Source: Methanoculleus sp.
GTDB lineage: Archaea; Halobacteriota; Methanomicrobia; Methanomicrobiales; Methanoculleaceae
Assembly: GCA_023230425.1 (NCBI GenBank)
Contig: JALNXI010000127.1
Span: 1 to 5,966 of the forward strand
DNA length: 5,966 bases
Direction: 5' to 3'
The notes beneath the pieces were generated by a model, which worked only from the letters and a program-made list of their open reading frames with translations, was not told where the DNA came from and ran no database searches. The translations under genes were made by a program, and so were the position numbers. Every line of letters begins with the position of its first letter. Within the stretch, counting starts at the first letter, position 1. Positions 1-5,541 of this stretch are shown piece after piece.

Positions 1-648
1 GGCTTGGACTATGTGTATAGGGAAGAGGTCAAAGACCTCGTCATGATCGGTGCCCAGGAAGGTGTCGAGGTCCGGAAGAACGTTTACCTGTATCGTGAAC
101 CCACTTCCGGGAGGACGTTGCGCCTCATTATCGCGGACAACGGGTACCTCGTGACGGCGCATCCCGAGACACGTGGCATTCCAACGGGAATGCTGAAAGA
201 AAACCTCACGGTTCCCGTCCGCATCGTGGGCGTGAGTCCGGATGCTGAATATCAGGATACAGTGTATACGCAGGTTGTGCGCGTCGAATTCGCAGACGGC
301 ACCCGGGCATCGGTCTTCGACGACGATCTGCTCTGCACTTCCGCGATGGTCGGAAGAGACGGAAAAGTCGTGTTGCGGATGTTGGTGGACATGCTGGAGA
401 AGAGTAAGATCGCCGATCAACGGATCTACGCCGAGCCTTCGATGCCCTTGCTGGAAGTGAACGGGCGAATCGATGCGATCATCGTCCCGGACGATCCCGG
501 CGACGCCGGGCGAGGATACGATGCCGTTGTAGATTTCGGGGTCGAAAGGGTTCTGATAGAGGTCGATAAGCGGTACTTCCGCCTCCAGCTGAAGGAGGGG
601 GATTACGTCCGGGTCGATGGCCGCGTCGACCTGAAGGGTATCGAGTAA
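1..648 (+). CDS. Uncharacterised beta-rich protein, 5' end uncertain
   Basis: I do not recognise this protein. The frame is open to the left edge, so the true start may lie outside the window. Internal candidates are TTG at 4, GTG at 13 and ATG at 43, none with a clear Shine-Dalgarno site. Read from TTG at 4 it is 214 residues and ends in TAA. It has no signal peptide or membrane segment, so it is probably cytoplasmic. It is rich in alternating hydrophobic, beta-type stretches. Residues about 25-110 form one beta-rich part (VYLYREP, RLIIADNGYLV, VVRVEFADGTRASVF). Residues 115-140 look helical (VVLRMLVDMLEKSK). Residues about 148-214 resemble an OB-like barrel (LEVNGRIDAIIV, AVVDFGVERVLIEV, LKEGDYVRVDGRVDL), but that fold is only a guess. 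Codon use looks less G+C-biased than in acs. It converges on the transporter gene downstream. I am sure that it is coding and unsure of its function. Confidence 0.8.
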   Translation, partial: GLDYVYREEVKDLVMIGAQEGVEVRKNVYLYREPTSGRTLRLIIADNGYLVTAHPETRGIPTGMLKENLTVPVRIVGVSPDAEYQDTVYTQVVRVEFADGTRASVFDDDLLCTSAMVGRDGKVVLRMLVDMLEKSKIADQRIYAEPSMPLLEVNGRIDAIIVPDDPGDAGRGYDAVVDFGVERVLIEVDKRYFRLQLKEGDYVRVDGRVDLKGIE

Positions 649-684
649 GCGTTTTACCCCAATCCCCTCTTCATTTCCGGGTCC

Positions 685-786
685 CTGCCACAGGTCCCCG
701 TCGGCGCGCACCGTCTCGACGTCCTGAAGGACGGCTACGCCTCGTTCACCGCGACGGCTCCGGCAGGGCGGTACCTCCCCGCCCCC
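685..786 (+). pseudogene. Possible remnant of a PEGA-domain protein
   Basis: The reading frame downstream of the first gene's stop, in the same phase, encodes LPQ followed by VPVGAHRLDVLKDGYASF and then TATAPAGRYLPAP. This matches the usual second half of a PEGA repeat: a short hydrophobic strand, a 'vGtH' turn, a V.V strand, 'KdGY' plus an aromatic residue, then a strand ending in 'aG'. PEGA domains are common in surface proteins of Methanomicrobiales. The third codon positions here are almost all G or C, as in real genes of the window. There is no ATG, GTG or TTG in this frame between the upstream stop codon at 646-648 and the fragment, and the frame then runs into the antisense of the transporter gene. 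It is therefore a fragment, not an intact gene. The family match is by eye. The alternative is a chance open frame in G+C-rich DNA. Confidence 0.38.
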
Positions 787-2079
787 TCACTCCTCCGCCG
801 CCGTCCCGGGCACGGGCGCGCTCGCCCGAACCCCGGCCGGCGGCCGCATCAGGAGCCAGGCGGCGGCAAATCCCACGACGGCGAGCGCCGCGACCCACGG
901 AAAGACCCCGAGGTAGGTCCCGGTCGCTGTCCTGATAAACCCCGCAACCTGCGGCCCGGCGATGGCTCCCGCGCCGTAGGCGAGGAAGACGACCCCGTAA
1001 CACCGCGGGTAGTCGCATGTCCCGAAGTAGGACGCGGTCGCGGTCGGCGCGATGGCAAGCCAGCCCCCGAGGCACCCCCAGAGGACGGCGAACGCGACGA
1101 TGTAGGCGGGCACCCCCGGCGCGAGCCACATCAGGATTGACGCGGCCGCGATCAGACCAAACGTCAGCATCGCCGTCTTTTGGGGAGGTATCCGGTCGGC
1201 GAGGCTGCCGAACACCGGCCGTCCTAGCCCGTTGAAGACGGCGAAGAACCCGACGAGGACCGTCGCAAGCCCCGCATCGATCCCGGCCACCTCGGTCCCG
1301 ACCGGTTTTGCAATCGAGATCGCGGTAAGTCCCGCGAGGCAGCCGATGAAGTAGCAGATAGTGAGCCCGTAGAAGGTTCCCGTCCGGAGCATCGCCCTTC
1401 GGTCGCACTCGCAGAGCGGCACGGTGCCGACCCCGGGCGCAGGCGGAACCCATCCCGCCGGTCGCCAGCCTTCCGGCGGGAACCGAAGCGGCAGGGCCGC
1501 AAGCACCAGCACGACGATGAAGACGGCCCCGAATATCCCGAACGTCGCCATCACCCCGTATGCGGCGATCAGCGTCCCGGCGGCGTTTGCGGTGACAAAC
1601 GCCGAAAACCCGAACCCGAGCAGGGTGAGCCCGACGCTGAGTCCGCGCCGGTCCGGGAACCACCGCGCCGCGACGGCGACCGGCGCCCCGTAGGCGATAC
1701 CGACCCCGATCCCCCCGATTACACCGTAGACGACGTAAAGGGACTCGACCGACGTCGCCGTCGAGGCGAGGAGCCACCCGAAGCCGGTGAGGAGCCCGCC
1801 GACGACTGTTACTCTCCGGGGGCCGTAGCGTTCGATATACTTCCCGGTGAGCGGCATCGCTATGGCGAAGAAGGCGAGGAAGACCGAGAACGGGAGGAGC
1901 ACCTCCCCCGCCGTCACCTCCCGGCCGAGCGTCGCGGTGAAATGTGCCGCAAGCGGCGCCACGAATACGCTCCAGGAGTAGATGCTCCCGAGGCAGAGGT
2001 TGATGAGGAGGCCGAGGGCCACGAGGCCCCACCGCCCCCTCTCCGCGGGCATGCCGAAGACCTTCAGTGTGTCAGGCAT
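787..2079 (-). CDS. OFA-family MFS transporter (oxalate/formate antiporter-like)
   Basis: This 430-residue membrane protein of the major facilitator superfamily fits the OFA (OxlT-like) family, whose members move small carboxylates such as oxalate, formate or lactate. About twelve membrane helices are visible. Helix 1 starts near residue 18 (GLVALGLLINLCLGSIYSWS). The helix 2-3 loop carries MFS motif A (GKYIERYGPRRV, 79-90). The family-typical segment YGAPVAVAARWFPDRRG spans 130-146. A proline-rich central loop (about 199-230, GWRPAGWVPP) separates the two halves. The second half has the motif A copy GRPVFGSLADRI (286-297), with Arg287 in or near helix 8, and the family-typical YFG...YGVVFLAYGAGAIAGP (351-376). 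The ATG is supported by a Shine-Dalgarno site six bases upstream. It lies 29 bases after acs on the same strand, so the two are very probably co-transcribed. That context suggests acetate or a similar monocarboxylate as substrate; this is inference. A Cys pair (CDYPRC, 355-360) is unusual but of unknown meaning. Confidence 0.92.
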   Translation of the reverse strand: MPDTLKVFGMPAERGRWGLVALGLLINLCLGSIYSWSVFVAPLAAHFTATLGREVTAGEVLLPFSVFLAFFAIAMPLTGKYIERYGPRRVTVVGGLLTGFGWLLASTATSVESLYVVYGVIGGIGVGIAYGAPVAVAARWFPDRRGLSVGLTLLGFGFSAFVTANAAGTLIAAYGVMATFGIFGAVFIVVLVLAALPLRFPPEGWRPAGWVPPAPGVGTVPLCECDRRAMLRTGTFYGLTICYFIGCLAGLTAISIAKPVGTEVAGIDAGLATVLVGFFAVFNGLGRPVFGSLADRIPPQKTAMLTFGLIAAASILMWLAPGVPAYIVAFAVLWGCLGGWLAIAPTATASYFGTCDYPRCYGVVFLAYGAGAIAGPQVAGFIRTATGTYLGVFPWVAALAVVGFAAAWLLMRPPAGVRASAPVPGTAAEE

Positions 2080-2084
2080 GGCTC

Positions 2085-2090
2085 TTCCTC
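2085..2090 (-). promoter_or_regulatory. Shine-Dalgarno site of the MFS transporter gene
   Basis: On the minus strand GAGGAA sits five to six bases before the transporter ATG, inside the 29-base gap after acs. It fixes the start at 2079 and shows that the second gene of the operon is translated independently. Confidence 0.75.
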
Positions 2091-2108
2091 ACGGGAAATG
2101 GAGGAGGG

Positions 2109-4016
2109 TCACTCCTCCAGGGTGGAGATGTCCCCCGGGTCCATGCCGAGCTCCCGGGCCTTCAAGACCCGGCGCATGATCTTGCCGCTCCGGGTCTTGG
2201 GGAGCCGGTCCATGTACTCGATCTCGGCCGGCACCGCGACGGGCCCGAGACTTTTTCGGACATGACGTGCGAGTTCGGCGGAGAGGCCGCTGCTCGGGCT
2301 CGCGCCGACGCGGAGGGTGACGAAGGCCTTGATGGTGTTCCCCTTCAGGGGATCGGGCTTCCCGATGACGGCCGCCTCCGCCACCGCATCGTGGGAGACA
2401 AGTGCGCTCTCGACCTCCGCGGTGCCGATGTTGTGCCCGGCGACGACGATCAGGTCGTCGGCCCGCCCGAGGACCATGATGTAGCCGTCCTCGTCCTTCA
2501 CCGCCAGGTCCCCGGCCGTGTAGCACCCCGGGATGGTCTCCCAGTAGGCACGGTAGCGTTCATCGTTCCGGTAGACCGTCCGGAGCATGGCGGGCCAGGG
2601 TTCCCGTATGACCAGGAACCCGCCGGTGCCGGGTGGGACAGGATTCCCTGCTCTGTCGACCACGTCCACGACGGCCCCCGGTATGGGTTTGCCGGCAAAC
2701 CCCGGTTTCATCGCCTCGCCGATCATCGTGGTGATGAGGTGCATCCCGGTCTCGGTCTGCCACCAGGTGTCCACGATCGGGCAGTGCCCGCCGCCGATCT
2801 GGTGATAGTACCACTCGAACGCCTCGGGGTTGAGGGGTTCGCCGACGGAGCCGAGCACCCGCAGCGTTGAGAGGTTGTACTTTGCCGGCCACTCGTCGCC
2901 GTAGCGCATGAACATCCGGATCGCCGTCGGGGCGGTGTAGAAGATCGTCACCCCGAGGTCCTGGACCAGCCGCCAGTAGGCGCCCGGGTCCGGGTAGTCC
3001 GGCGTCCCTTCGACGATGACGACGGTCGTCCCGACCGCGAGCGGGCCGTAGACGATGTAACTGTGGCCGGTGATCCAGCCGGGATCGGCGGTGCACCAGA
3101 AGACGTCGGTCTCCTTGATGTCGAAGTCGTGGCGGGCGGTGTAGTAGGTTCCGACCATGTAGCCGCCGCAGGTATGCACGATGCCTTTCGGCGCGCCGGT
3201 CGAGCCGCTCGTGTAGAGGATGAAGAGCGGGTCTTCCGAGTCCATCGCCTCCGCCGGGCAGTTCGGCGCCGCTCCGGCCATGAGGTCGCCGTAGTCGACC
3301 TCCCGGGCGGGATCGAGGCCGGCCGCCGGGGTCTCGCGCCGGAGGACGACGACCTTCTCGACGCACGGCGTGCGGGTGAGCGCCTCCCTCGCGATCTCCC
3401 GGAGCGGGATGGCTTTCCCCCGCCGGTAACTGACATCTGCGGTGATGAGGACCTTTGCCTCCGCGTCGTTGATCCGCATCGCAAGCGCATCGGAGCCGAA
3501 CCCCCCGAAGATTACCGAGTGGACGGCCCCGATACGGGCGCAGGCGAGCATCGCGACGATCTGCTCGGGGACGAGCGGCATGTAGATGCAGACCCGGTCG
3601 CCCTTCCCGACGCCGAGGTTCCGGAGGCCGTTTGCAAACCGCATCACCTCGCGGTGGAGACCATCGTAGGTGAGCCTCCGCTCCTCTCCCTGCTCGCCGC
3701 GCCAGACGATCGCCGGTTTATTCTTCCGGTCGCTGGTGACGTGACGGTCCAGGCAGTTGTAGGTGATGTTCAGTTTCCCGTTGACAAACCACCTGGCGTA
3801 GGGGTAGTTCCACTCCCTGACCCGGTCCCACGGCTCAAACCAGGAGAGTTCACGGGCGACCCGGTCCCAGAAGGCCTCCGGGTCGCGCATGAACTCCTGA
3901 TACGCCAGAGTGTAGTCCGGTGTCCAGGCGGTCGCCTTACACCGGGGATCGGGGAGGTAGCGTTTCTCTTCCAGTTTGACGGCAAACGTCCCTGTCATCT
4001 TCCCACTCTCTTCCAT
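2109..4016 (-). CDS. acs: Acetyl-CoA synthetase, AMP-forming
   Basis: This enzyme activates acetate: acetate + ATP + CoA gives acetyl-CoA + AMP + PPi, in the cytoplasm. In hydrogen- or formate-using methanogens it serves carbon assimilation. At 635 residues it has full family length. Visible landmarks, in order: NCLDRHV (87-93), MPLVPE (146-151), SVIFGGFGSDAL (167-178), the P-loop-like YTSGSTGAPKG (268-278), TADPGWITGHSY (309-320), GSVGEP (389-394), TWWQTETG (417-424), GRADDLIVVAGHNIGTAEVESAL (517-539), and PKTRSGKIMRR (606-616) with catalytic Lys612. The acetate-pocket positions known from Salmonella Acs appear as Ile315, Thr316, Val391 and Trp419. The pocket Trp fits a short-chain acyl substrate, with Ile in place of Val. 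Lys612 is the position acetylated in bacterial Acs. The first ATG (4016) lacks a good Shine-Dalgarno site and overlaps a palindromic element. The ATG of residue 7 (3998) has GGAAGAG upstream and may be the true start. The MFS transporter follows in the same operon. Confidence 0.96.
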   Translation of the reverse strand: MEESGKMTGTFAVKLEEKRYLPDPRCKATAWTPDYTLAYQEFMRDPEAFWDRVARELSWFEPWDRVREWNYPYARWFVNGKLNITYNCLDRHVTSDRKNKPAIVWRGEQGEERRLTYDGLHREVMRFANGLRNLGVGKGDRVCIYMPLVPEQIVAMLACARIGAVHSVIFGGFGSDALAMRINDAEAKVLITADVSYRRGKAIPLREIAREALTRTPCVEKVVVLRRETPAAGLDPAREVDYGDLMAGAAPNCPAEAMDSEDPLFILYTSGSTGAPKGIVHTCGGYMVGTYYTARHDFDIKETDVFWCTADPGWITGHSYIVYGPLAVGTTVVIVEGTPDYPDPGAYWRLVQDLGVTIFYTAPTAIRMFMRYGDEWPAKYNLSTLRVLGSVGEPLNPEAFEWYYHQIGGGHCPIVDTWWQTETGMHLITTMIGEAMKPGFAGKPIPGAVVDVVDRAGNPVPPGTGGFLVIREPWPAMLRTVYRNDERYRAYWETIPGCYTAGDLAVKDEDGYIMVLGRADDLIVVAGHNIGTAEVESALVSHDAVAEAAVIGKPDPLKGNTIKAFVTLRVGASPSSGLSAELARHVRKSLGPVAVPAEIEYMDRLPKTRSGKIMRRVLKARELGMDPGDISTLEE

Positions 4017-4035
4017 GATTCATCATGCCAAATTT
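4014..4035 (-). repeat. 22-base palindromic element, copy 3, at the acs start
   Basis: On the plus strand this reads CATGAT-TC-ATCATG-CCA-AATTT. The first twelve specified bases form a perfect inverted repeat with a two-base spacer. It matches copy 2 at 17 of 22 positions, with the mismatches confined to the two spacers. The dyad contains the first candidate acs ATG (4014-4016 on the reverse strand). If it binds a regulator, it would sit in the leader or over the start region, where it could act as a roadblock or help a loop form with the distal copies 211 bases away. The function is inferred; the sequence match is direct. Confidence 0.6.
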
Positions 4036-4220
4036 GCCGGTCGATATCCATGCGGGTCCTGACACCGTGCAAAAGCGGCTAACTTTCCGGACTCATCGAT
4101 CTCGCGACCGATGGGCCCGTGATCGTGCTCCCATACGGATTGGTAACCGGTACGCTCTCTGCCGGTTCCTACCAGGGGTGCAACCATTCCGGGGGCCCTC
4201 TCCCATGGCCACCCTCTCAT
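4036..4220 (-). other. Long acs leader with two predicted hairpins, no convincing gene
   Basis: If transcription starts near the A+T-rich promoter, acs has a leader of about 200 bases, long for an archaeal gene. Two hairpins sit two bases apart. The first pairs TGGTA (4141-4145) with TACCA (4170-4174) and CCGG (4147-4150) with CCGG (4162-4165), with a small internal bulge. The second pairs CCGATGGG (4108-4115) with CCCAT-A-CGG (4130-4138), eight pairs with one bulged base. Base composition returns to G+C-rich here. A 65-codon open frame spans 4023-4220 on the minus strand but has no ribosome site. The segment could be a regulatory leader or simply a spacer; no known riboswitch class is recognised. 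Confidence 0.4.
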
Positions 4221-4268
4221 TTGACATGATCTATCATGTATAATTTATCATGATCAATAATGTATAAT
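4221..4268. repeat. 24-base tandem direct repeat, two units
   Basis: The units 4221-4244 and 4245-4268 abut exactly and agree at 20 of 24 positions. Each holds the CATGAT/ATCATG-type dyad followed by ATGTATAAT on the plus strand, so each pairs a TATA-like box with a dyad on the minus strand. The A+T-rich composition stands out sharply against the G+C-rich surroundings. A less clear similarity continues to about 4282. Confidence 0.75.
4225..4246 (-). promoter_or_regulatory. acs proximal TATA box and operator, copy 2 of the 22-base element
   Basis: On the plus strand the dyad is CATGAT-CT-ATCATG. It extends to seven-base arms (ACATGAT/ATCATGT, 4224-4239), a perfect inverted repeat. On the minus strand AAATTATACAT (4236-4246) makes a plausible archaeal TATA box preceded by purines, predicting transcription from about 4213-4216 toward acs. 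The dyad overlaps the downstream edge of the box, so a bound regulator would be expected to block TBP/TFB or polymerase. The protein that binds is unknown, and no regulator gene lies in the window. Confidence 0.55.
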
Positions 4269-4270
4269 CT
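4249..4270 (-). promoter_or_regulatory. acs distal TATA box and operator, copy 1 of the 22-base element
   Basis: The plus strand reads CATGAT-CA-ATAATG-TAT-AATCT. The dyad differs from the perfect form at one base (ATAATG for ATCATG). On the minus strand AGATTATACAT (4260-4270) is a second TATA candidate. Transcription from it would start near 4238, inside copy 2. Exact 24-base spacing from copy 2 would place two bound proteins on roughly similar faces of the helix. Confidence 0.45.
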
Positions 4271-4291
4271 GATAATAAATGTTGTGGTCGG

Positions 4292-4321
4292 CAGAAAGAA
4301 CGGAGTCAGAAGTGTGTGACT
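4292..4321 (-). terminator. Weak terminator candidate downstream of corA
   Basis: The roughly 170 bases 4286-4458 after corA hold no gene that I can support. On the minus strand a small hairpin (AGTCA/TGACT, arms at 4304-4308 and 4317-4321) is followed by the pyrimidine-rich TTCTTTCT. This could help end corA transcription before the acs promoter. The stem is only five pairs and the T tract is interrupted, so support is thin. Another small hairpin (CCCT/AGGG) lies at 4360-4372. Confidence 0.22.
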
Positions 4322-4458
4322 GCCCCCCGCTGAAGTGGAGAGTCCCCTGCCGGTGCTATCCCTAAAACAGGGCATCGCAAAGGGGAGGCAGGCAATTTTA
4401 GGCGTCGCGATATGGCCCGGGCCGGCAGAACGCGGTAGGGTTTCTGGTTCCGCCCCGG

Positions 4459-5400
4459 CTACAGCCACCCTTTCCGGTTGATCGCCACCGCGAGGAGCGA
4501 GGAGACGATCAGGGAGAGGATGATGATGATAAGAAACCCGTAGGGCTCGTCCTGCAGGGGAACCGGGACGTTCATACCGAGGAAACTTGCGATCATTGTG
4601 GGGATGGCGAGGATGATGGTTATCGAGGTGAGGAGTTTTAAGACGTTGTTGAAGTTGTTCGATATGATCGAGGCGAAGGCGCCCATCGTCTCCGTGAGGA
4701 TCGTCGAGTAGGTGTTCGCCATCTCGATCGCCTGCTTGTTCTCGATGATGACGTCTTCGAGGAGGTCGGTGTCGTCCGCATACATCCGGAGCGGCTGAAA
4801 CGTCAGGGTCTTATCGAGGACAATCTGGTTGCTCCGGAGCGACGTCGAGAAGTAGACCAGGCTCTTTTTCAAGTTCATCAACTGGATCAGTTCCCGGTTC
4901 CGCATCGACTGGTTCAGTTCGGCCCCGATCCGGTCGGATATCCGCTCGATCTGGCGCAGGTACTGGAGGAAGTAGGATGCGTTCCGGAAGAGGATCTGCA
5001 GCACGAACCGGGTCTTCTTGAAGGTGTAGAACAACTTCACCCGTCCGTTCGCGAAGTCCTGGATGATCGCGTTCTCGCGGAGACAGACCGTGACGATGGT
5101 ATCGGGGGTGACGATGATCCCGAGTGGCATCGTCGTGTAGAGGATCGTCTGCTCCGGGTAGGGCATCGGTATATCGATGACGATCAGGGTGACGCCGTCC
5201 TCGGTCTCGGTCCGCGGACGCTCCTCCTCGTCGAGCGCCGCCCGGAGGTAGTCCCCGGGAACGGAGAGCCGGTTCGAGACCTCCCTGATCTCGTCTGCAG
5301 TGGGGTTGACCATGCAGACCCACGAACCGGGCTCGAACGTCCCCGTCTCCTCTGTCCGTGGCGTTGGGGCCGTCTCGACTGTGTGGTAAATGCGGAACAT
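4459..5400 (-). CDS. corA: CorA-family divalent metal transporter
   Basis: This is an inner-membrane channel-type transporter for Mg2+ or a related divalent ion, expected to work as a homopentamer. From the chosen start it has 313 residues, normal for the family. Residues 1 to about 245 form the cytoplasmic domain, with long helices in the second half (for example FLQYLRQIERISDRIGAEL and YSTILTETMGAFASIISNNFN). Membrane helix 1 spans about 252-274 and ends at the signature GMN (275-277), here preceded by Leu and not the usual Tyr. A short acidic loop (LQDEP) leads to membrane helix 2 at about 287-307 and the family-typical basic tail NRKGWL. I chose the ATG at 5400 because AGGAGG lies nine bases upstream and a TATA-like box precedes it. 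The frame stays open to an ATG at 5490, but those 30 extra residues would start upstream of that promoter. Mg2+, Co2+ or Ni2+ cannot be told apart from the sequence. No functional link to acs is evident. Confidence 0.93.
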   Translation of the reverse strand: MFRIYHTVETAPTPRTEETGTFEPGSWVCMVNPTADEIREVSNRLSVPGDYLRAALDEEERPRTETEDGVTLIVIDIPMPYPEQTILYTTMPLGIIVTPDTIVTVCLRENAIIQDFANGRVKLFYTFKKTRFVLQILFRNASYFLQYLRQIERISDRIGAELNQSMRNRELIQLMNLKKSLVYFSTSLRSNQIVLDKTLTFQPLRMYADDTDLLEDVIIENKQAIEMANTYSTILTETMGAFASIISNNFNNVLKLLTSITIILAIPTMIASFLGMNVPVPLQDEPYGFLIIIILSLIVSSLLAVAINRKGWL

Positions 5401-5409
5401 CCTGGTCTC

Positions 5410-5415
5410 CCTCCT
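5410..5415 (-). promoter_or_regulatory. Shine-Dalgarno site deciding the corA start
   Basis: AGGAGG on the minus strand, within the longer purine run GGTGAGGAGGGAG, lies nine bases before the ATG at 5398-5400. It is the strongest ribosome site in the window. It argues for the shorter form of CorA, not the start 90 bases further upstream. Confidence 0.8.
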
Positions 5416-5444
5416 CACCTGCGGGGCGTAAAACCCGTAATAAG

Positions 5445-5451
5445 GATTTAT
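5445..5451 (-). promoter_or_regulatory. Candidate corA TATA box
   Basis: On the minus strand ATAAATC, preceded by CCG, lies about 45 bases before the chosen corA ATG. An archaeal start site about 25 bases downstream would give a leader of some 20 bases containing the Shine-Dalgarno site, which fits well. A short palindrome CTGATCAG (5473-5480) sits just upstream of the box and could be a regulatory site, but eight bases alone are weak evidence. Confidence 0.4.
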
Positions 5452-5541
5452 CGGTTCAGCGAGATGAATCCTCTGATCAGGTTCGCTCACTTTCGTCCCG
5501 CTACGGCCGGCCGGGATGTTCTGAAAAGAGTGAGGGGTTCT

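Noticed and set aside
746..2032. 428-codon open frame on the minus strand overlapping the MFS gene
   Set aside because: It is an arginine-rich shadow in another phase of G+C-rich DNA. The MFS frame has clear family motifs and a Shine-Dalgarno site.
2067..2870. 267-codon plus-strand frame antisense to acs and the MFS start
   Set aside because: It is a shadow of the minus-strand genes, with no supporting start signal.
3063..4082. 339-codon open frame on the plus strand antisense to acs
   Set aside because: Its composition is that of an antisense shadow, it has no recognisable motif and no ribosome site, and acs fully explains the DNA.
4023..4220. 65-codon minus-strand frame in the acs leader, ending inside the third element
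   Set aside because: It has no Shine-Dalgarno site, its ATG lies at or before the predicted transcription start, and its composition is unremarkable. A leader peptide is possible but unsupported.
4414..4423. GGCCCGGGCC palindrome downstream of corA as a terminator stem
   Set aside because: It is a self-complementary ten-base run with no loop and no T tract after it on the minus strand.
4217..4468. 83-codon minus-strand frame between corA and acs
   Set aside because: It overlaps the corA end, crosses the A+T-rich promoter repeats, and its C-terminus is just a translation of those repeats.
4521..4535. GATGATGAT-type triplet run as a microsatellite
   Set aside because: It lies in corA membrane helix 2 and encodes consecutive isoleucines; coding constraint explains it.
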